Source of the DNA: Streptomyces novaecaesareae
GTDB taxonomy: Bacteria; Actinomycetota; Actinomycetes; Streptomycetales; Streptomycetaceae
Direction: 5' to 3'
DNA length: 64,000 nucleotides
NCBI RefSeq assembly: GCF_000716875.1
Contig: NZ_JNWQ01000016.1
Coordinates: 1 to 64,000, forward strand
This document shows positions 36,485 to 46,244 of the stretch, one piece after another. Numbering within the stretch: position 1 is the stretch's first letter; each line of letters opens with the position of its first letter. Position numbers and translations under genes: made by a program. The notes beneath the pieces were generated by a model. That model saw only the letters and a list, made by a program, of their open reading frames with translations. It did not search any database and was not told the origin of the DNA.

Positions 36485-36638
36485 GTTCCGCTCCTTGGGC
36501 CCGAGTGCCGCCGCCCGTTCCGCCGTTAGGCATCACGCGCGGGCGGTGGCGGCGTTCTCGTGCGGCGCGGGGCATCGGACGTGCCGCCGGAGGAGCCGCG
36601 ACCGCACTTGACGATCCTCGCTCCCTCTGTTGAAGATC

Positions 36639-36656
36639 AAACCGACCGCGCGGTTT
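36639..36656. promoter_or_regulatory. ARE-like inverted repeat AAACCG-N6-CGGTTT
   Basis: The 18-bp site resembles autoregulatory elements bound by gamma-butyrolactone receptors of the ArpA/ScbR family. It ends 13 bp before a -35 box and about 77 bp before the SARP start, a suitable place for repression. No receptor gene is in the window. Confidence 0.45.
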
Positions 36657-36668
36657 CGCTCGGTTGGG

Positions 36669-36698
36669 TTGTCAGGTGCGTGACGGTTTGGCTACATA
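36669..36698 (+). promoter_or_regulatory. Candidate SARP promoter (TTGTCA-N18-TACATA)
   Basis: TTGTCA at 36669-36674 and TACATA at 36693-36698 form a plausible housekeeping promoter with about 35 bases of leader before the SARP start. Confidence 0.5.
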
Positions 36699-36733
36699 CC
36701 GTGCGTGCGTGCGCGAGCAAGGGGGATTGTTCG

Positions 36734-37534
36734 TTGAGGATACAAATTCTGGGACCGCTCGAAGTGAAGACCGACAAGGGAGAGGACGTCACGCCCCGCC
36801 CGCTGAAGCTCCGTTCCCTGCTGGCCGCCCTGTGCGTCACCGCCGGTCGCCCGGTCACCGCACCACAGCTGATCAACGTCCTGTGGTCGGACGAGCCGCC
36901 GCGCACGGCATCCACCGCGCTGCAGGTCTACGTCTCCAAACTGCGCAAGCACTTCCACGGCGTCGGTATCGACCCGAGCGTGCTCACGACGACACCGGCC
37001 GGGTACGTGTTCCGCCCGGGCGGCCATGTGATGGACCGCGACGGCTTCGACGCGCTGGTGGCCCAGGCCCGCTCCGCGGTCGTGGCCGGCCGCACGGAGG
37101 AAGCGGCGGGTGCGTTCTCCGACGCCCTGTCCCTCTGGAACGGTCCGGCACTGGCCGACCTCCGGGACGTACCGGCCCTGCGCAACTACGCCCGGCAGAT
37201 GGACGAACGGCGCAACTCGGTGTACGAGCAGTGGCTCGAACTCGAGATCGGCCTGGGGCGCCACTCGATGCTCACCAGTGAGCTGTACGGGCTCATCGCC
37301 GAGAAGCCGATCTGGGAGAACCTCTACTTCTTCCTGATGATCGCCCTCTACCGCAGCGGCCGGATCTCCGAATGCCTGGACGTGTACAACCGCATCCGGC
37401 GCATCCTGATCGAGGAACTGGGCATGGAGCCCAGCGCGCGGCTGCAGTACCTGCACCGCGCCGTGCTGTCCAGGGAGGCGTGGCTGGAGTGCCCCACGGC
37501 GCCGCTGGCGACGGCGGGCACGTCGTCGCTGTGA
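36734..37534 (+). CDS. SARP-family transcriptional activator
   Basis: A 266-aa small SARP: an OmpR-type winged helix (IQILGPLEVK, PLKLRSLLAALCVTAGRPV, STALQVYVSKLRKHF, GYVFRP) followed by the bacterial transcriptional activation domain (FSDALSLWNGPALADL, YRSGRISECLDVYNRIRRIL, EELGMEPSARLQYLHRAVL). TTG 36734 has AGGGGGA eight bases upstream. It is the obvious pathway activator, and matching heptamer pairs precede nadA and the aryl-carrier gene. Confidence 0.92.
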   Translation: MRIQILGPLEVKTDKGEDVTPRPLKLRSLLAALCVTAGRPVTAPQLINVLWSDEPPRTASTALQVYVSKLRKHFHGVGIDPSVLTTTPAGYVFRPGGHVMDRDGFDALVAQARSAVVAGRTEEAAGAFSDALSLWNGPALADLRDVPALRNYARQMDERRNSVYEQWLELEIGLGRHSMLTSELYGLIAEKPIWENLYFFLMIALYRSGRISECLDVYNRIRRILIEELGMEPSARLQYLHRAVLSREAWLECPTAPLATAGTSSL

Positions 37535-37577
37535 CGGCCCACCAGGTCCGCCAGGTTCGTCAGGTCCTCCAGGCCGC

Positions 37578-38270
37578 TCAGCCCACCGGCCGTGGCCGTT
37601 CCGCTTCCTGCCGTCGCAACAGGGCGGACAGATGGGTGCTCGCCTCGGCCGCCGCCCGCTCGGCATCGCCGGCCCGCACCGCTTCGAGGAGCCTGCGGTG
37701 GGAGGCGAGGCCGGACTCCGCGCCGCACGGATCCATGCAGGTGACCACGCTGGCCAGCACGGCCTCGTAGCAACCGCGGTACAGACCGGCGAGGACGCCG
37801 TTCCCGGTGTACTCCACGAGTGCCGTGTGGAACTCGGTGTCCTGCTGCGCCTGGGCCTCCCACCCGCCCTCGCGCGCCGCCGCCTCGCACGCCGAGAGCC
37901 GGTCCTCCAGCGCGCGCAGGCCGTCCTCGTCCGCCACGTGGGCCGCGAGCCGCGCGGCCTCGACCTCCAGCCCGCGCCGGACCTGGAGCACGTCGCGCAG
38001 TTCGGTCGTGGGCAGGCGGCGCAGTGCGACCGACAACTCGCTGGTGGCCCGCACGTACGTGCCACTGCCCTGCCGGACCTGGAGGAGCCCGGAGTGCGAG
38101 AGTGCCCGGACGGCCTCGCGAACGGTGTTGCGGGCCACCTGGAGTTCGTCGACCAGCACCGCCTCGGTGGGAATGCGGCGCCCGACCGGCCAGGCACCGG
38201 CGGTGATCTGCCGGCGCATGTGCTCGATCACCTGGTCGACCAGGAGGGCGCGGCGGATCGCCGTCACCAC
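37578..38270 (-). CDS. GntR-family (FCD) transcriptional regulator
   Basis: A 230-aa FadR-subfamily protein: the GntR winged helix (RIPTEAVLVDELQVARNTVREAVRALS, GLLQVRQGSGTYVR) and a helical FCD ligand domain with metal-binding-like D/H residues (DTEFHTAL). Two GTG codons in tandem (38270 and 38267) are possible starts; the first overlaps the thioesterase stop. It is the last gene of a minus-strand operon, LOG-thioesterase-GntR. Confidence 0.87.
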   Translation of the reverse strand: MVTAIRRALLVDQVIEHMRRQITAGAWPVGRRIPTEAVLVDELQVARNTVREAVRALSHSGLLQVRQGSGTYVRATSELSVALRRLPTTELRDVLQVRRGLEVEAARLAAHVADEDGLRALEDRLSACEAAAREGGWEAQAQQDTEFHTALVEYTGNGVLAGLYRGCYEAVLASVVTCMDPCGAESGLASHRRLLEAVRAGDAERAAAEASTHLSALLRRQEAERPRPVG

Positions 38271-39028
38271 GAGAGCCTCGCCCGGAGCTCGGACGTCAGC
38301 ACGGAGAGGAACGCATCAGCATTGTCCCGGAGGAAGAAGTGCCCGCCCTCGATCTCGTGGTACCGGAAGTCCGCCGTGGTCTGCTCCGCCCAGGCGCGGA
38401 CGTGCTCCACCGGGGCGAGCCGGTCGCCGGGGCTGGTGAAGGCCGTGAGCGGGCAGGGCAGCGGGGCCTCGTCCCGGTAGCGGTAGGTGTCCACCACCTC
38501 CAGGTCGGCCCGCAGGGTCCGCACCACCATCGCGCGCAGCTGCTCGTCCTCGAACACCCAGGCCGGAGTGCCGTGCATCTCCATGACCCGCTGGACGAAC
38601 TCCTCCTCCGGAAGGTGGTGGATGGCCGCCCACGGCGGCGGTACCTGCGCCGCTCCGCGGCCCGACACCATGACGAACTCGGGCGCGGGGCAGCCCCGGG
38701 CGCGCAGCCACCGGGCCGTCTCGAAGGCCAGCAGGCTGCCCATGCTGTGCCCGAAGAGGGCGTAGGGCCGGTCGGTGCGCTCGGCCAGCACCGCCCCGAG
38801 CCCGGCGACGACGTCGTCCAGCCGGCGCAGCGGCTCCTCGCGGAAGCGCTCCTCACGGCCCGGCAGCTGTACGGCGTTGACCTCCACCCCGGCCGGCAGC
38901 CGGTGCGCCCAGCTGCGGTACATCGACGCTCCACCGCCCGCGTACGGGATGCAGAAGAGCGTCAACCGGGCCTCGGCGTCGGGCCGGGGGGTGACCAGCC
39001 ACCGGCTCGTGCGGTTCGTCGTTTCCAT
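38264..39028 (-). CDS. Type II thioesterase
   Basis: A 254-aa alpha/beta hydrolase: FCIPYAGGGASMYRSW, the nucleophile motif FGHSMGSLL and the C-terminal EGGHFFL histidine. This matches the editing thioesterases that remove misprimed acyl groups from PKS and NRPS carrier proteins. GGAGG precedes the ATG. Its presence supports assignment of the surrounding genes to a PKS/NRPS cluster. Confidence 0.9.
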   Translation of the reverse strand: METTNRTSRWLVTPRPDAEARLTLFCIPYAGGGASMYRSWAHRLPAGVEVNAVQLPGREERFREEPLRRLDDVVAGLGAVLAERTDRPYALFGHSMGSLLAFETARWLRARGCPAPEFVMVSGRGAAQVPPPWAAIHHLPEEEFVQRVMEMHGTPAWVFEDEQLRAMVVRTLRADLEVVDTYRYRDEAPLPCPLTAFTSPGDRLAPVEHVRAWAEQTTADFRYHEIEGGHFFLRDNADAFLSVLTSELRARLSW

Positions 39029-39063
39029 GGTGTCCTCCGGGACCTCTCGGTGGGTGGGCGGAC

Positions 39064-39618
39064 TCAGCGCGAGGCGGCGGGAAGCCGGCCGGCGCAGGCG
39101 TCCAGGGCATCGGCGACGGTGCGCACCTGCCGCACCGCCGCCAGCGAGCGCTCCTGCACGAAGCCGCGCGCCCGGGCGTCGGCGACCCAGTCGAGCAGGC
39201 CGCCGAAGTGGTCGTCGGGGTCGAGCAGGACGAGGGGCTTGTCGTGCGCCCCGACCATGCGTTCCGTCCAGGCGGTGAAGATCTCGTCGCAGGTGCCGAC
39301 GCCGCCCGGCAGCGCGAGCAGGGCGTCGGCCTCCTCGGTCATCCGCTGCTTGCGGGCACCCATGCTCCGGGCGACGATCAGCCGGTCGCTGTCGCGGTCG
39401 GCGCGGTGCAGCAGGGAGTCCGAGACGATCCCCACCGTCCGCCCGCCGGCCGCCCGGGCGGCGGAAGCCACCGCGCCCATCATCGAGACGTGCTCGCCGC
39501 CGGAGACCAGCGTCCAGCCGCGGGCGGCGACGGCCGTGCCCACCTCCTGCGCCAGCTTCAGGTACCGGTCGTCGACCGAGTCCGAGGAACTGCAGAAGAC
39601 ACACACCGAAAGAGTCAT
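39064..39618 (-). CDS. LOG-family nucleotide 5'-monophosphate phosphoribohydrolase
   Basis: A 184-aa Rossmann protein with VCVFCSSSD at the N-terminus, SMGARKQRM and the diagnostic PGGVGTCDEIFTAW (PGGxGTxxE). LOG proteins hydrolyse nucleoside monophosphates to free base and ribose-5-phosphate. Inside a cluster with nadABC it could release nicotinate from nicotinate mononucleotide; this is inference. It diverges from the phosphopantetheinyl transferase gene and is followed by the thioesterase gene 35 bp downstream. Confidence 0.88.
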   Translation of the reverse strand: MTLSVCVFCSSSDSVDDRYLKLAQEVGTAVAARGWTLVSGGEHVSMMGAVASAARAAGGRTVGIVSDSLLHRADRDSDRLIVARSMGARKQRMTEEADALLALPGGVGTCDEIFTAWTERMVGAHDKPLVLLDPDDHFGGLLDWVADARARGFVQERSLAAVRQVRTVADALDACAGRLPAASR

Positions 39619-39663
39619 GGAAGCCGTCCTGTCCGATCCGTCGTGCGAAGGAGTGGTGGCCGC

Positions 39664-40542
39664 GTGAGGGCCGTCGTCGACATGAATCCGGAACTGCCGA
39701 AGGGCACCGTCCACGTGTGGTGGGGGACGGTGGGCGACGTGCGTGCGCACCACCGCGACCTGCTCGGCGAACAGGAGCGGGAACGCCTCGCGCAGCTGCG
39801 CCGGGACGGTGACGCGGCCCGGTTCGTCATGGGCTGCGCCCTGATCCGGCTGGCCGTGGCCGGCTACACGGGCGTCGCGCCCGGCGAGGTGCCCGTCATC
39901 CGGGAGTGCGACGGATGCGGCGGACCGCACGGCAAGCCCAGGGTGGCCGTGGGCGGGTCCATCGAGTTGTCGCTGTCCCACGCGGGCGAGCACATCGCCC
40001 TCGCCGTGGCTCGGGAGACACCCCTGGGGATCGACGTGGAGAGCGACGACGGAACCATCGACCTGCCGCGGCTCGCCCCCCGGGTGCTGTCGTCGGCGGA
40101 GGTGCCCGGCTACGCGGAGCTGGCGGAATCCGAGCGCCGGCACCGGGTGCTGTCCGTGTGGACGTGCAAGGAGGCGGCACTGAAGGCGACCGGTGACGGA
40201 CTGCGCTTCCCCATGAACCGGCTGGGGGTGGCGGATCCGGAGGGCGCGCCCCGGCTCACGCACTGGGAGGGCCGGCCGTGGCTGGTCGAGGAGATGCGGC
40301 TGACCCGGCTCGACGCGCCCCCCGGGTACGCCGCGGTCCTCGCCGTGCTCGGACCGCCCGGATCCGCCGTCCGGCACGGGGAGTTCGCGCACCTGACCGC
40401 GCTCGCGGAGGGTCACGGGCGGGCAGCCCGCTCGGCCGCCACCAGCCGCGCGGCCTCGGCGCGCAGCGCCACCTTGTTCACCTTGCCGACGCCGGCCAGC
40501 GGCAGCGCCTCGGCCGGAACGAGCCGCTCCGGCAGCTTGTAG
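39664..40542 (+). CDS. 4'-phosphopantetheinyl transferase (Sfp type)
   Basis: A 292-aa protein with the Sfp signatures GKPRVA, LSHAGEHIALAVA, LGIDVES and VWTCKEAALKATGDGL, which bind Mg and CoA. It converts apo carrier proteins of the cluster to holo form. GTG 39664 has AAGGAG upstream; ATG 39682 is the alternative. The last 43 codons overlap the end of the convergent ligase gene and look like untethered tail, so the domain itself is the usual length of about 245 aa. Confidence 0.9.
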   Translation: MRAVVDMNPELPKGTVHVWWGTVGDVRAHHRDLLGEQERERLAQLRRDGDAARFVMGCALIRLAVAGYTGVAPGEVPVIRECDGCGGPHGKPRVAVGGSIELSLSHAGEHIALAVARETPLGIDVESDDGTIDLPRLAPRVLSSAEVPGYAELAESERRHRVLSVWTCKEAALKATGDGLRFPMNRLGVADPEGAPRLTHWEGRPWLVEEMRLTRLDAPPGYAAVLAVLGPPGSAVRHGEFAHLTALAEGHGRAARSAATSRAASARSATLFTLPTPASGSASAGTSRSGSL

Positions 40543-42125
40543 CGGGCCAGCCCCTTGTCCTCCAGGTGGCGCCGCAGCTCGCGCAGGGTGGGGGCCCCGT
40601 CCGCTGCCCCCACCACGAAGAGGCACACGGCCTCGCCGTAGAGGGGGTGCGGCATCGCGACCGCGGCGACGGCGCGGACGCCCGGGTGGGTCAGCACGAC
40701 CGCCTCCAGCTCGTCCGCGGGGATCTTCTCGCCACCCCGGTTGATGACGTCCTTCACCCGCCCCGCGACCACCAGGTTGCCGCTGGGGTGCAGCCGGACC
40801 AGGTCGCCGGTGCGGTAGTAGCCGTCCGCGGTGAACGCGCGGGCGTTGCCCTCCTGCTCGCCGTAGTAGCCGGCCAGCACGCTGGGGCCCCGGGTGAGGA
40901 GTTCGCCGGTCTGCCCCGGGCCCACCGCGCGGCCGGACTCGTCGACGACGAGGAGTTCGTCGCCGGCGGCCGAGGGGCGGCCCTGGGTCTCGTCCACCAC
41001 CGCGTCCGGGTCGTCGAGGCGGGTGAAGTTGAGCAGGCCCTCGCTCATCCCGTAGACCTGCTGGACCCGGCAGCCCAGCTGCTCGCGCACCCGGCGGGCG
41101 GTGGTGGCGTCCAGCCGCGAGCCGCCGATCTGCAGCACCCGAAGGCTCGTCAGGTCGTGTTCGCCCGCCTCGGCGGCCGCGAGCCACTGGAGGAGGACCG
41201 CGGGGGCCAGGGCGCAGTGCGTCACGCCTTCGCGCTCGATGATCGCCAGGGCCTGCCGGGGGTCGTCGGGGGAGCCGAGGACGATCCGGCCCCCGCGCGA
41301 GAGCGTGCCGAGGATCCCGGGGTGGCCGAAGACGAAGCTGTGCGACGCCGGCAGCACCGCCAGGTAGACGGAGGACTCGGTCAGCCCGGACACCTCGGCC
41401 GCGGAGCCGATCACGTGCCCGAACGCCTCGTGGGGGCGCGGTATCGCCTTGGGCGGGCCGGTGGTGCCGCTGGAGAGCAGGAACAGTGCGTTGTCCCGCG
41501 GGTCGGGCGGCTGCGGGGTGTCGCCCGCGGGGTGGAGCGGTCCGTGGTCCGGGGCGTCGACGCCGGGCAGCACGCCGCCCAGCGCCAGCGCGGTGAGGTC
41601 GGCCAGGCCCTCCCGGGCCGCCAGGTCCTCGTCCGCCGTGCCCCGGTCCTCGCGGGTGACGAGCAGCGTGCGGATGCCCGGGTGCCGCTCCCGCAGGCGC
41701 TCGGCCATGGCCAGGTGGTCGAAGCGGCGCGAGCGGCGCGGCACGGCCAGCGCGACCGGCCGGGTGACGCTCAGGACGTGGTCGAGCTCGTGCTCGCGCA
41801 GCGCCGGCAGGGCCACCACCGGAGGCGCGCCGAGCCGGATCAGGGCGAGCGTGGTGACCACGTACTCCAGGCCGTTGGGCAGCTGGACGAGCACGTGGTC
41901 GCCGCGGCCGATGCCGAGGCGGTGGAGCCGGGACGCCGCCGCGTCGACGGCTGCGGCGAGTTCGCCGTACGTGAGCCGGCGGTCGCCGTCGACGACGGCG
42001 CAGCGGTCCGGGTACGCCCGCGAGGCGCCGAGCGCCAGGTCGGTGACGAGCCGGGGCTGCCACCAGCCGCGCCGACGGTACTCCTCGGCGCGCTCGGCGG
42101 GGACGGGCACGATGCCGTCGGTCAT
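40413..42125 (-). CDS. Aryl/carboxylic acid-AMP ligase A (DhbE-like)
   Basis: A 570-aa stand-alone adenylation enzyme: [66 protein letters not shown] and [10 protein letters not shown]. The family activates aryl acids for transfer to a carrier protein. Where DhbE has HNYP with Asn235, which contacts the 2-hydroxyl of its substrate, this protein has SHSF (Ser263), so an acid without an ortho hydroxyl, for example nicotinate, is plausible. The ATG overlaps the stop of the carrier protein gene upstream. Its 3' end overlaps the convergent PPTase gene by 130 bp. Confidence 0.87.
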   Translation of the reverse strand: MTDGIVPVPAERAEEYRRRGWWQPRLVTDLALGASRAYPDRCAVVDGDRRLTYGELAAAVDAAASRLHRLGIGRGDHVLVQLPNGLEYVVTTLALIRLGAPPVVALPALREHELDHVLSVTRPVALAVPRRSRRFDHLAMAERLRERHPGIRTLLVTREDRGTADEDLAAREGLADLTALALGGVLPGVDAPDHGPLHPAGDTPQPPDPRDNALFLLSSGTTGPPKAIPRPHEAFGHVIGSAAEVSGLTESSVYLAVLPASHSFVFGHPGILGTLSRGGRIVLGSPDDPRQALAIIEREGVTHCALAPAVLLQWLAAAEAGEHDLTSLRVLQIGGSRLDATTARRVREQLGCRVQQVYGMSEGLLNFTRLDDPDAVVDETQGRPSAAGDELLVVDESGRAVGPGQTGELLTRGPSVLAGYYGEQEGNARAFTADGYYRTGDLVRLHPSGNLVVAGRVKDVINRGGEKIPADELEAVVLTHPGVRAVAAVAMPHPLYGEAVCLFVVGAADGAPTLRELRRHLEDKGLARYKLPERLVPAEALPLAGVGKVNKVALRAEAARLVAAERAARP

Positions 42126-42391
42126 CGGCCGCCCTCTCCGCTGGCCCCGGCCCCGGAGCCGTCCCCAGGGGCCCGGTCGATCGCCTCGGCCAGTTCGGCC
42201 AGGGAGTAGTCGTGCCGGTCCCAGAGGTCGACGTGCGCGCGCAGCCGCTCCTCGATCTCCAGCTCCAGCTGGGCGGTCTCGGTGGAGTCCAGGCCGAGGC
42301 CGGACCGCAGCCGGGAGCCGGGCGTCAGTTCGTCCGCCGGCACGCCCAGCTCCGTGAGAATGCTGCGCAGTTCATCGAGAGTCGCGTTCAC
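42122..42391 (-). CDS. Acyl carrier protein A
   Basis: An 89-aa carrier protein with the phosphopantetheine serine in LGLDSTETAQLELEIEE. GTG 42391 follows a strong AGGAGG site; a longer frame would add an unrelated Arg-rich stretch. It is coupled to ligase A by a four-base overlap, so the pair should form a discrete loading unit. It is divergent from nadA across 261 bp. Confidence 0.88.
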   Translation of the reverse strand: MNATLDELRSILTELGVPADELTPGSRLRSGLGLDSTETAQLELEIEERLRAHVDLWDRHDYSLAELAEAIDRAPGDGSGAGASGEGGR

Positions 42392-42652
42392 AGAACCTCC
42401 TGGAGAAGGACTTCTCCGCGCGGGCTTTTGACGGTAAACCGGATGCCGGGCGGCCATGGATCACGTGATACGCCGCCATGCTAGCGCCCCGCCCGTCGCA
42501 TTTTTCGCCGGGTCCGCGGGATTTCCGTACTTCTTTAGCGTCGGATATCCGGCCGACTGGCGAACTTTAAGGTCAGTTTTAGGGCGCTCGATTACGTTGA
42601 TTCCCTCAGACAAATTGGTTCGCCAGGCTTTCGGTTGGAAGGGCTTGAACAG
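42392..42652. promoter_or_regulatory. Divergent region between carrier A and nadA
   Basis: AT-rich for this genome. It contains the SARP-like operator and -10 box of nadA (42566-42598). A separate promoter for the minus-strand carrier/ligase pair must also lie here but was not identified. Confidence 0.5.
42566..42598 (+). promoter_or_regulatory. SARP-type operator and -10 box upstream of nadA
   Basis: TTTAAGG (42566-42572), N4, TTTTAGG (42577-42583), N9, TACGTT (42593-42598). Heptamers repeat with an 11-bp period and there is no -35 box, the layout at which SARP activators bind next to RNA polymerase. The same heptamers with the same spacings recur at 61327-61359. Confidence 0.72.
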
Positions 42653-43699
42653 ATGACGGCGGAAGCGATTCCCGTGGTGGCCTCGTCCGACGGCGGGCGC
42701 GCGGAGGGTGACCTGACCCCGTACGGAGGGGTGGCGGCCGATGCGGCCTGGCGCGAGGAGGTGCTGCGGCTCGCCGAGCAGCACAACGCGGTGATTCTGG
42801 CGCACAACTACCAGCTGCCGGAGATCCAGGAAATCGCGCACCACGTGGGCGACTCCCTCGGACTGAGCCGGATCGCCGCCGAGTGCGACGCCGACACCAT
42901 CATCTTCTGTGGTGTCCACTTCATGGCGGAAACGGCCAAGATGCTGGCCCCGGAGAAGCGGGTCATCATTCCGGACGCCCGGGCCGGCTGTTCGCTGGCC
43001 GACTCCATCACGGCCGAAGAGCTGCGTGAGTGGAAAGCCGAGCACCCGGGCGCGGTGGTGGTCTCCTACGTGAACACCACCGCCGAGGTGAAAGCGGAAA
43101 CCGATATCTGCTGCACCTCCTCCAACGCGGTCGAGGTGGTCGAGTCGATCCCGGCCGACCGCGAGGTCCTCTTCTGCCCGGACCAGTTCCTCGGCGCCCA
43201 CGTCAAGCGGGAGACCGGCCGGCAGAACATGCACATCTGGGCCGGTGAGTGCCATGTGCACGCCGGTATCAACGGTGCCGAGCTGGCCGACCGGGCGGCC
43301 GCCAACCCCGACGCCGACCTCTTCGTCCACCCCGAGTGCGGCTGCGCCACCTCCGCGCTGTACCTCGCGGGCGAGGGCATCGTGCCCCAGGAGCGGGTGA
43401 AGATCCTCTCCACCGGCGGGATGCTCGACGCGGCACGCGAGACCGGGGCGCGCTCCGTCCTGGTGGCCACCGAGATCGGGATGCTGCACCAGCTGCGCAA
43501 GGCGGCGCCGGAGATCGACTTCCGGGCCGTCAACGAGCGCGCCTCCTGCCGCTACATGAAGATGATCACGCCGGCCGCGCTGCTGCGCGCACTGCGCGAG
43601 GGCGCCGACGAGGTGCACGTGGACCCGGAGATCGCCGCTCGCGGCCGGGAGTCCGTCCAGCGGATGATCGCCATCGGCCGACCGGGCGGTGGGGAATGA
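42653..43699 (+). CDS. nadA: Quinolinate synthase
   Basis: A 348-aa NadA, which condenses iminoaspartate with dihydroxyacetone phosphate to quinolinate using a [4Fe-4S] cluster. [10 protein letters not shown], the [13 protein letters not shown] motif (Cys86), WAGECHVH (Cys200) and ASCRYMKM (Cys299) supply the probable cluster ligands. ATG 42653 has GGAAGGG upstream. It is the first gene of a coupled operon that runs nadA-nadB-nadC-PKS, starting from a SARP-like promoter, so it is a pathway copy rather than the housekeeping one. Confidence 0.94.
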   Translation: MTAEAIPVVASSDGGRAEGDLTPYGGVAADAAWREEVLRLAEQHNAVILAHNYQLPEIQEIAHHVGDSLGLSRIAAECDADTIIFCGVHFMAETAKMLAPEKRVIIPDARAGCSLADSITAEELREWKAEHPGAVVVSYVNTTAEVKAETDICCTSSNAVEVVESIPADREVLFCPDQFLGAHVKRETGRQNMHIWAGECHVHAGINGAELADRAAANPDADLFVHPECGCATSALYLAGEGIVPQERVKILSTGGMLDAARETGARSVLVATEIGMLHQLRKAAPEIDFRAVNERASCRYMKMITPAALLRALREGADEVHVDPEIAARGRESVQRMIAIGRPGGGE

Positions 43700-45321
43700 C
43701 CGACCCGCGCTGGGAGGCTCGCGCGGACCTCGTGGTGGTGGGGACCGGCGTCGCCGGCCTCACCGCCGCCCTCACCGCCGTCGAACTCGGGCTGAGGGTC
43801 CTGGTGGTGACCAAGGGCAACCCCGGTGACGGCAACACCCGCTACGCCCAGGGCGGCGTGGCCGTCGTGCTGCCCGCCGCGCACGAGCCCGGGGACACCG
43901 TCGGGCGGCACGCGCAGGACACCCACGCAGCCGGAGCCGGACTCTGCGAAGAGGACGCGGTCGAACAGATCATCACGTACGGCCCGGACGCCGTCGAGCG
44001 GCTGCGCCGCACCGGCGCCCGGTTCGACACCGGCGCCGACGGCGCCCTGGCCCGCACCCGCGAGGGCGGCCACAGCGCCTTCCGCATCGTGCACGCCGGG
44101 GGCGACGCCACCGGCGCCGAGGTCGAGCGGGCCCTGCTCGCGGCAGCCCGCGACCGCCGCGTCACCGTGCTGACCGGACACACCGCCCTGGACGTGCTGC
44201 GCACGCCGGACGGAGCGGTGGCGGGCCTCGCGGTGCTGGACTCGGCCGCCGTGCCGGGCCTGATCGCCGCCCCGGCCGTACTGCTGGCCACCGGCGGCCT
44301 CGGACAGCTCTACCAGGCGACGTCCAACGCCGAGGGCGCCACCGGCGACGGACTCGCCCTGGCGCTGCGCGCGGGAGCGAGCCTGGCGGACCTCGAATTC
44401 GTCCAGTTCCACCCCACCGTGCTGTTCACCGGCCCCGGTGCACGCGGTCGCCGGCCGCTGGTCACCGAGGCCGTGCGGGGCGAGGGCGGCATCCTGGTGG
44501 ACACCCGGGGAGAGCGGGTGATGGTCGGCGTGCACCCGCTCGCCGACCTCGCCCCGCGCGACGTGGTGTCCGCCGCCATCACCCGCCGCATGGCGCAGAC
44601 GGGAAGCGACCACGTCCTGCTGGACGCCACCCACCTCGGGCCGGACGCCTTCCGGCGCCGCTTCCCGACCGTCCACGCCATGTGCGCCGCCGCCGGCATC
44701 GACCCGGCGCGCGAGCCCATACCGGTCGCACCTGCGGCCCACTTCGCCTGCGGCGGAGTCGTGGCGACCGTCGACGGCCGCACCGAGGTGCGCGGGCTGT
44801 ACGCGGCCGGCGAGGTCGCGCGCACCGGACTGCACGGAGCCAACCGGCTCGCCTCCAACAGCCTGCTGGAAGGGCTCGTGGTGGGGGAGCGGGCGGCGCG
44901 GGCGGTCGCGGCCGACCTCCGCGACCTCACCCCGCCGGCCCCGGACGCGGCCGGGTGGCCGGACGGCCCGGCAACCGCGGCCGCGGCCGACCGGTCGGTT
45001 CTGCAACGGGCGATGAGCCGCCACGCGGGCATCGGCCGCACCGCGGCCGGCCTGGCGGAAGCCGCCGACACCGTCGCCGCCGTCGCCCACCGACGCCCGC
45101 TCGACTCGGCCCCGGCGGTCGAGGACGCGGCGCTCACCCTGGTGGCCGAAGCCCTCCTCGGGGTCGCGGCCGAGCGCCGCGAGACGCGTGGCTGCCACGT
45201 GCGCACCGACTTCCCCGGCACCGACGACATCGCCTGGGGCCGTTCGACGACCGTGCGGCTGGACCCGGCCACCGGACGACCGGCCATCCACCATCCCGTT
45301 CCCGTGGGAGGAGCAGCATGA
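43696..45321 (+). CDS. nadB: L-aspartate oxidase
   Basis: A 541-aa flavoprotein: FAD motif [49 protein letters not shown] and [29 protein letters not shown], all hallmarks of NadB. It oxidises L-aspartate to iminoaspartate, the substrate of NadA. Both ends overlap its neighbours by four bases. Confidence 0.94.
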   Translation: MTDPRWEARADLVVVGTGVAGLTAALTAVELGLRVLVVTKGNPGDGNTRYAQGGVAVVLPAAHEPGDTVGRHAQDTHAAGAGLCEEDAVEQIITYGPDAVERLRRTGARFDTGADGALARTREGGHSAFRIVHAGGDATGAEVERALLAAARDRRVTVLTGHTALDVLRTPDGAVAGLAVLDSAAVPGLIAAPAVLLATGGLGQLYQATSNAEGATGDGLALALRAGASLADLEFVQFHPTVLFTGPGARGRRPLVTEAVRGEGGILVDTRGERVMVGVHPLADLAPRDVVSAAITRRMAQTGSDHVLLDATHLGPDAFRRRFPTVHAMCAAAGIDPAREPIPVAPAAHFACGGVVATVDGRTEVRGLYAAGEVARTGLHGANRLASNSLLEGLVVGERAARAVAADLRDLTPPAPDAAGWPDGPATAAAADRSVLQRAMSRHAGIGRTAAGLAEAADTVAAVAHRRPLDSAPAVEDAALTLVAEALLGVAAERRETRGCHVRTDFPGTDDIAWGRSTTVRLDPATGRPAIHHPVPVGGAA

Positions 45322-46244
45322 TCGCCGAGGCCTGGTCGCCGGCGACCGACGAGCGCCTGCGCGCCGCCGGCATCGACGCCGAGGACGCCCGTCGCGTGGT
45401 CGTCACCGCGCTGGAGGAGGACCTCCGCTACGGCGCCGACGTCACCAGCGACGCCACCGTGCCCGCCGACGCCGTCACCGAGGCGGTGGTCGCCTCCCGT
45501 CAGCCGGGGGTGCTGGCCGGCCTGCCGGTGGCGCTGGCCGTGCTCGACCTCGTCACCGGCGGACGGTTCGAGGTCGCCGAGTGCCGCGCGGACGGCGACC
45601 GGCTCGGCCCCGGTGACGTGGCGCTGCGCGTCACCGCCGCCACCCGCGAACTGCTCGTCGCCGAGCGCACCATGCTCAACCTCCTGTGCCACCTCTCCGG
45701 CGTGGCCACCCTCACGGCCCGGTGGAACGACGCGCTGGCGGGCACGCACTGCAAGGTCCGCGACAGCCGCAAGACCCTGCCGGGCCTGCGCCTGCTGGAG
45801 AAGTACGCGGTGCGCCGCGGCGGCGGGCAGAACCACCGCCTCGGCCTCGGCGACGCGATCCTCATCAAGGACAACCACATCGTCGCCGGCGGATCGGCGG
45901 GCGCCGCGCTGCAGGCCGCCCGCGCCCACACCCCCGGCCTGCCCTGCGAGGTCGAGGTGACCACCCTCGCGGAGCTCGACGAGGTCCTGGCCCTCGGGGC
46001 CGACGAGGTGATGCTGGACAACTTCACCGTCGAGCAGTGCGTCGAGGCGGTCCGCCGCCGCGACGCCGCGCGGACCCGTACCCGCCTGGAGGCCTCGGGC
46101 GGCCTGACCCTCGACGTCGCCGCCGCGTACGCCCGCACCGGCGTCGACCTGCTCGCCGTCGGTGCGCTGACCCACTCGGCGCCCGCCCTGGACCTGGGGC
46201 TGGACTTCGCCCCCCGCACCGAAGGAGACGTACGGCAGCGATGA
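45318..46244 (+). CDS. nadC: Nicotinate-nucleotide diphosphorylase (carboxylating)
   Basis: A 308-aa quinolinate phosphoribosyltransferase with ERTMLNLLCHLSGVAT, RDSRKTLPGLRLLEKYAV, GGGQNHRLGLGDAILIKDNH and EVEVTTLAELDE, covering the quinolinate and PRPP sites. It makes nicotinate mononucleotide and CO2. The presence of NadC argues that the needed ring is nicotinate-derived and not free quinolinate. The stop overlaps the PKS ATG, tying NAD-type synthesis to polyketide synthesis. Confidence 0.94.
   Translation: MIAEAWSPATDERLRAAGIDAEDARRVVVTALEEDLRYGADVTSDATVPADAVTEAVVASRQPGVLAGLPVALAVLDLVTGGRFEVAECRADGDRLGPGDVALRVTAATRELLVAERTMLNLLCHLSGVATLTARWNDALAGTHCKVRDSRKTLPGLRLLEKYAVRRGGGQNHRLGLGDAILIKDNHIVAGGSAGAALQAARAHTPGLPCEVEVTTLAELDEVLALGADEVMLDNFTVEQCVEAVRRRDAARTRTRLEASGGLTLDVAAAYARTGVDLLAVGALTHSAPALDLGLDFAPRTEGDVRQR

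Noticed and set aside
42456..42656. Small plus-strand frame upstream of nadA
   Set aside because: It covers the SARP operator and -10 box, is AT-rich and runs into nadA out of frame; regulatory DNA is the better reading.
42653..46244. Housekeeping NAD biosynthesis operon
   Set aside because: Operon fusion to a PKS, a divergent carrier/ligase pair and a SARP-like promoter argue for a pathway-specific copy; a genome check for a second nadABC would settle it.
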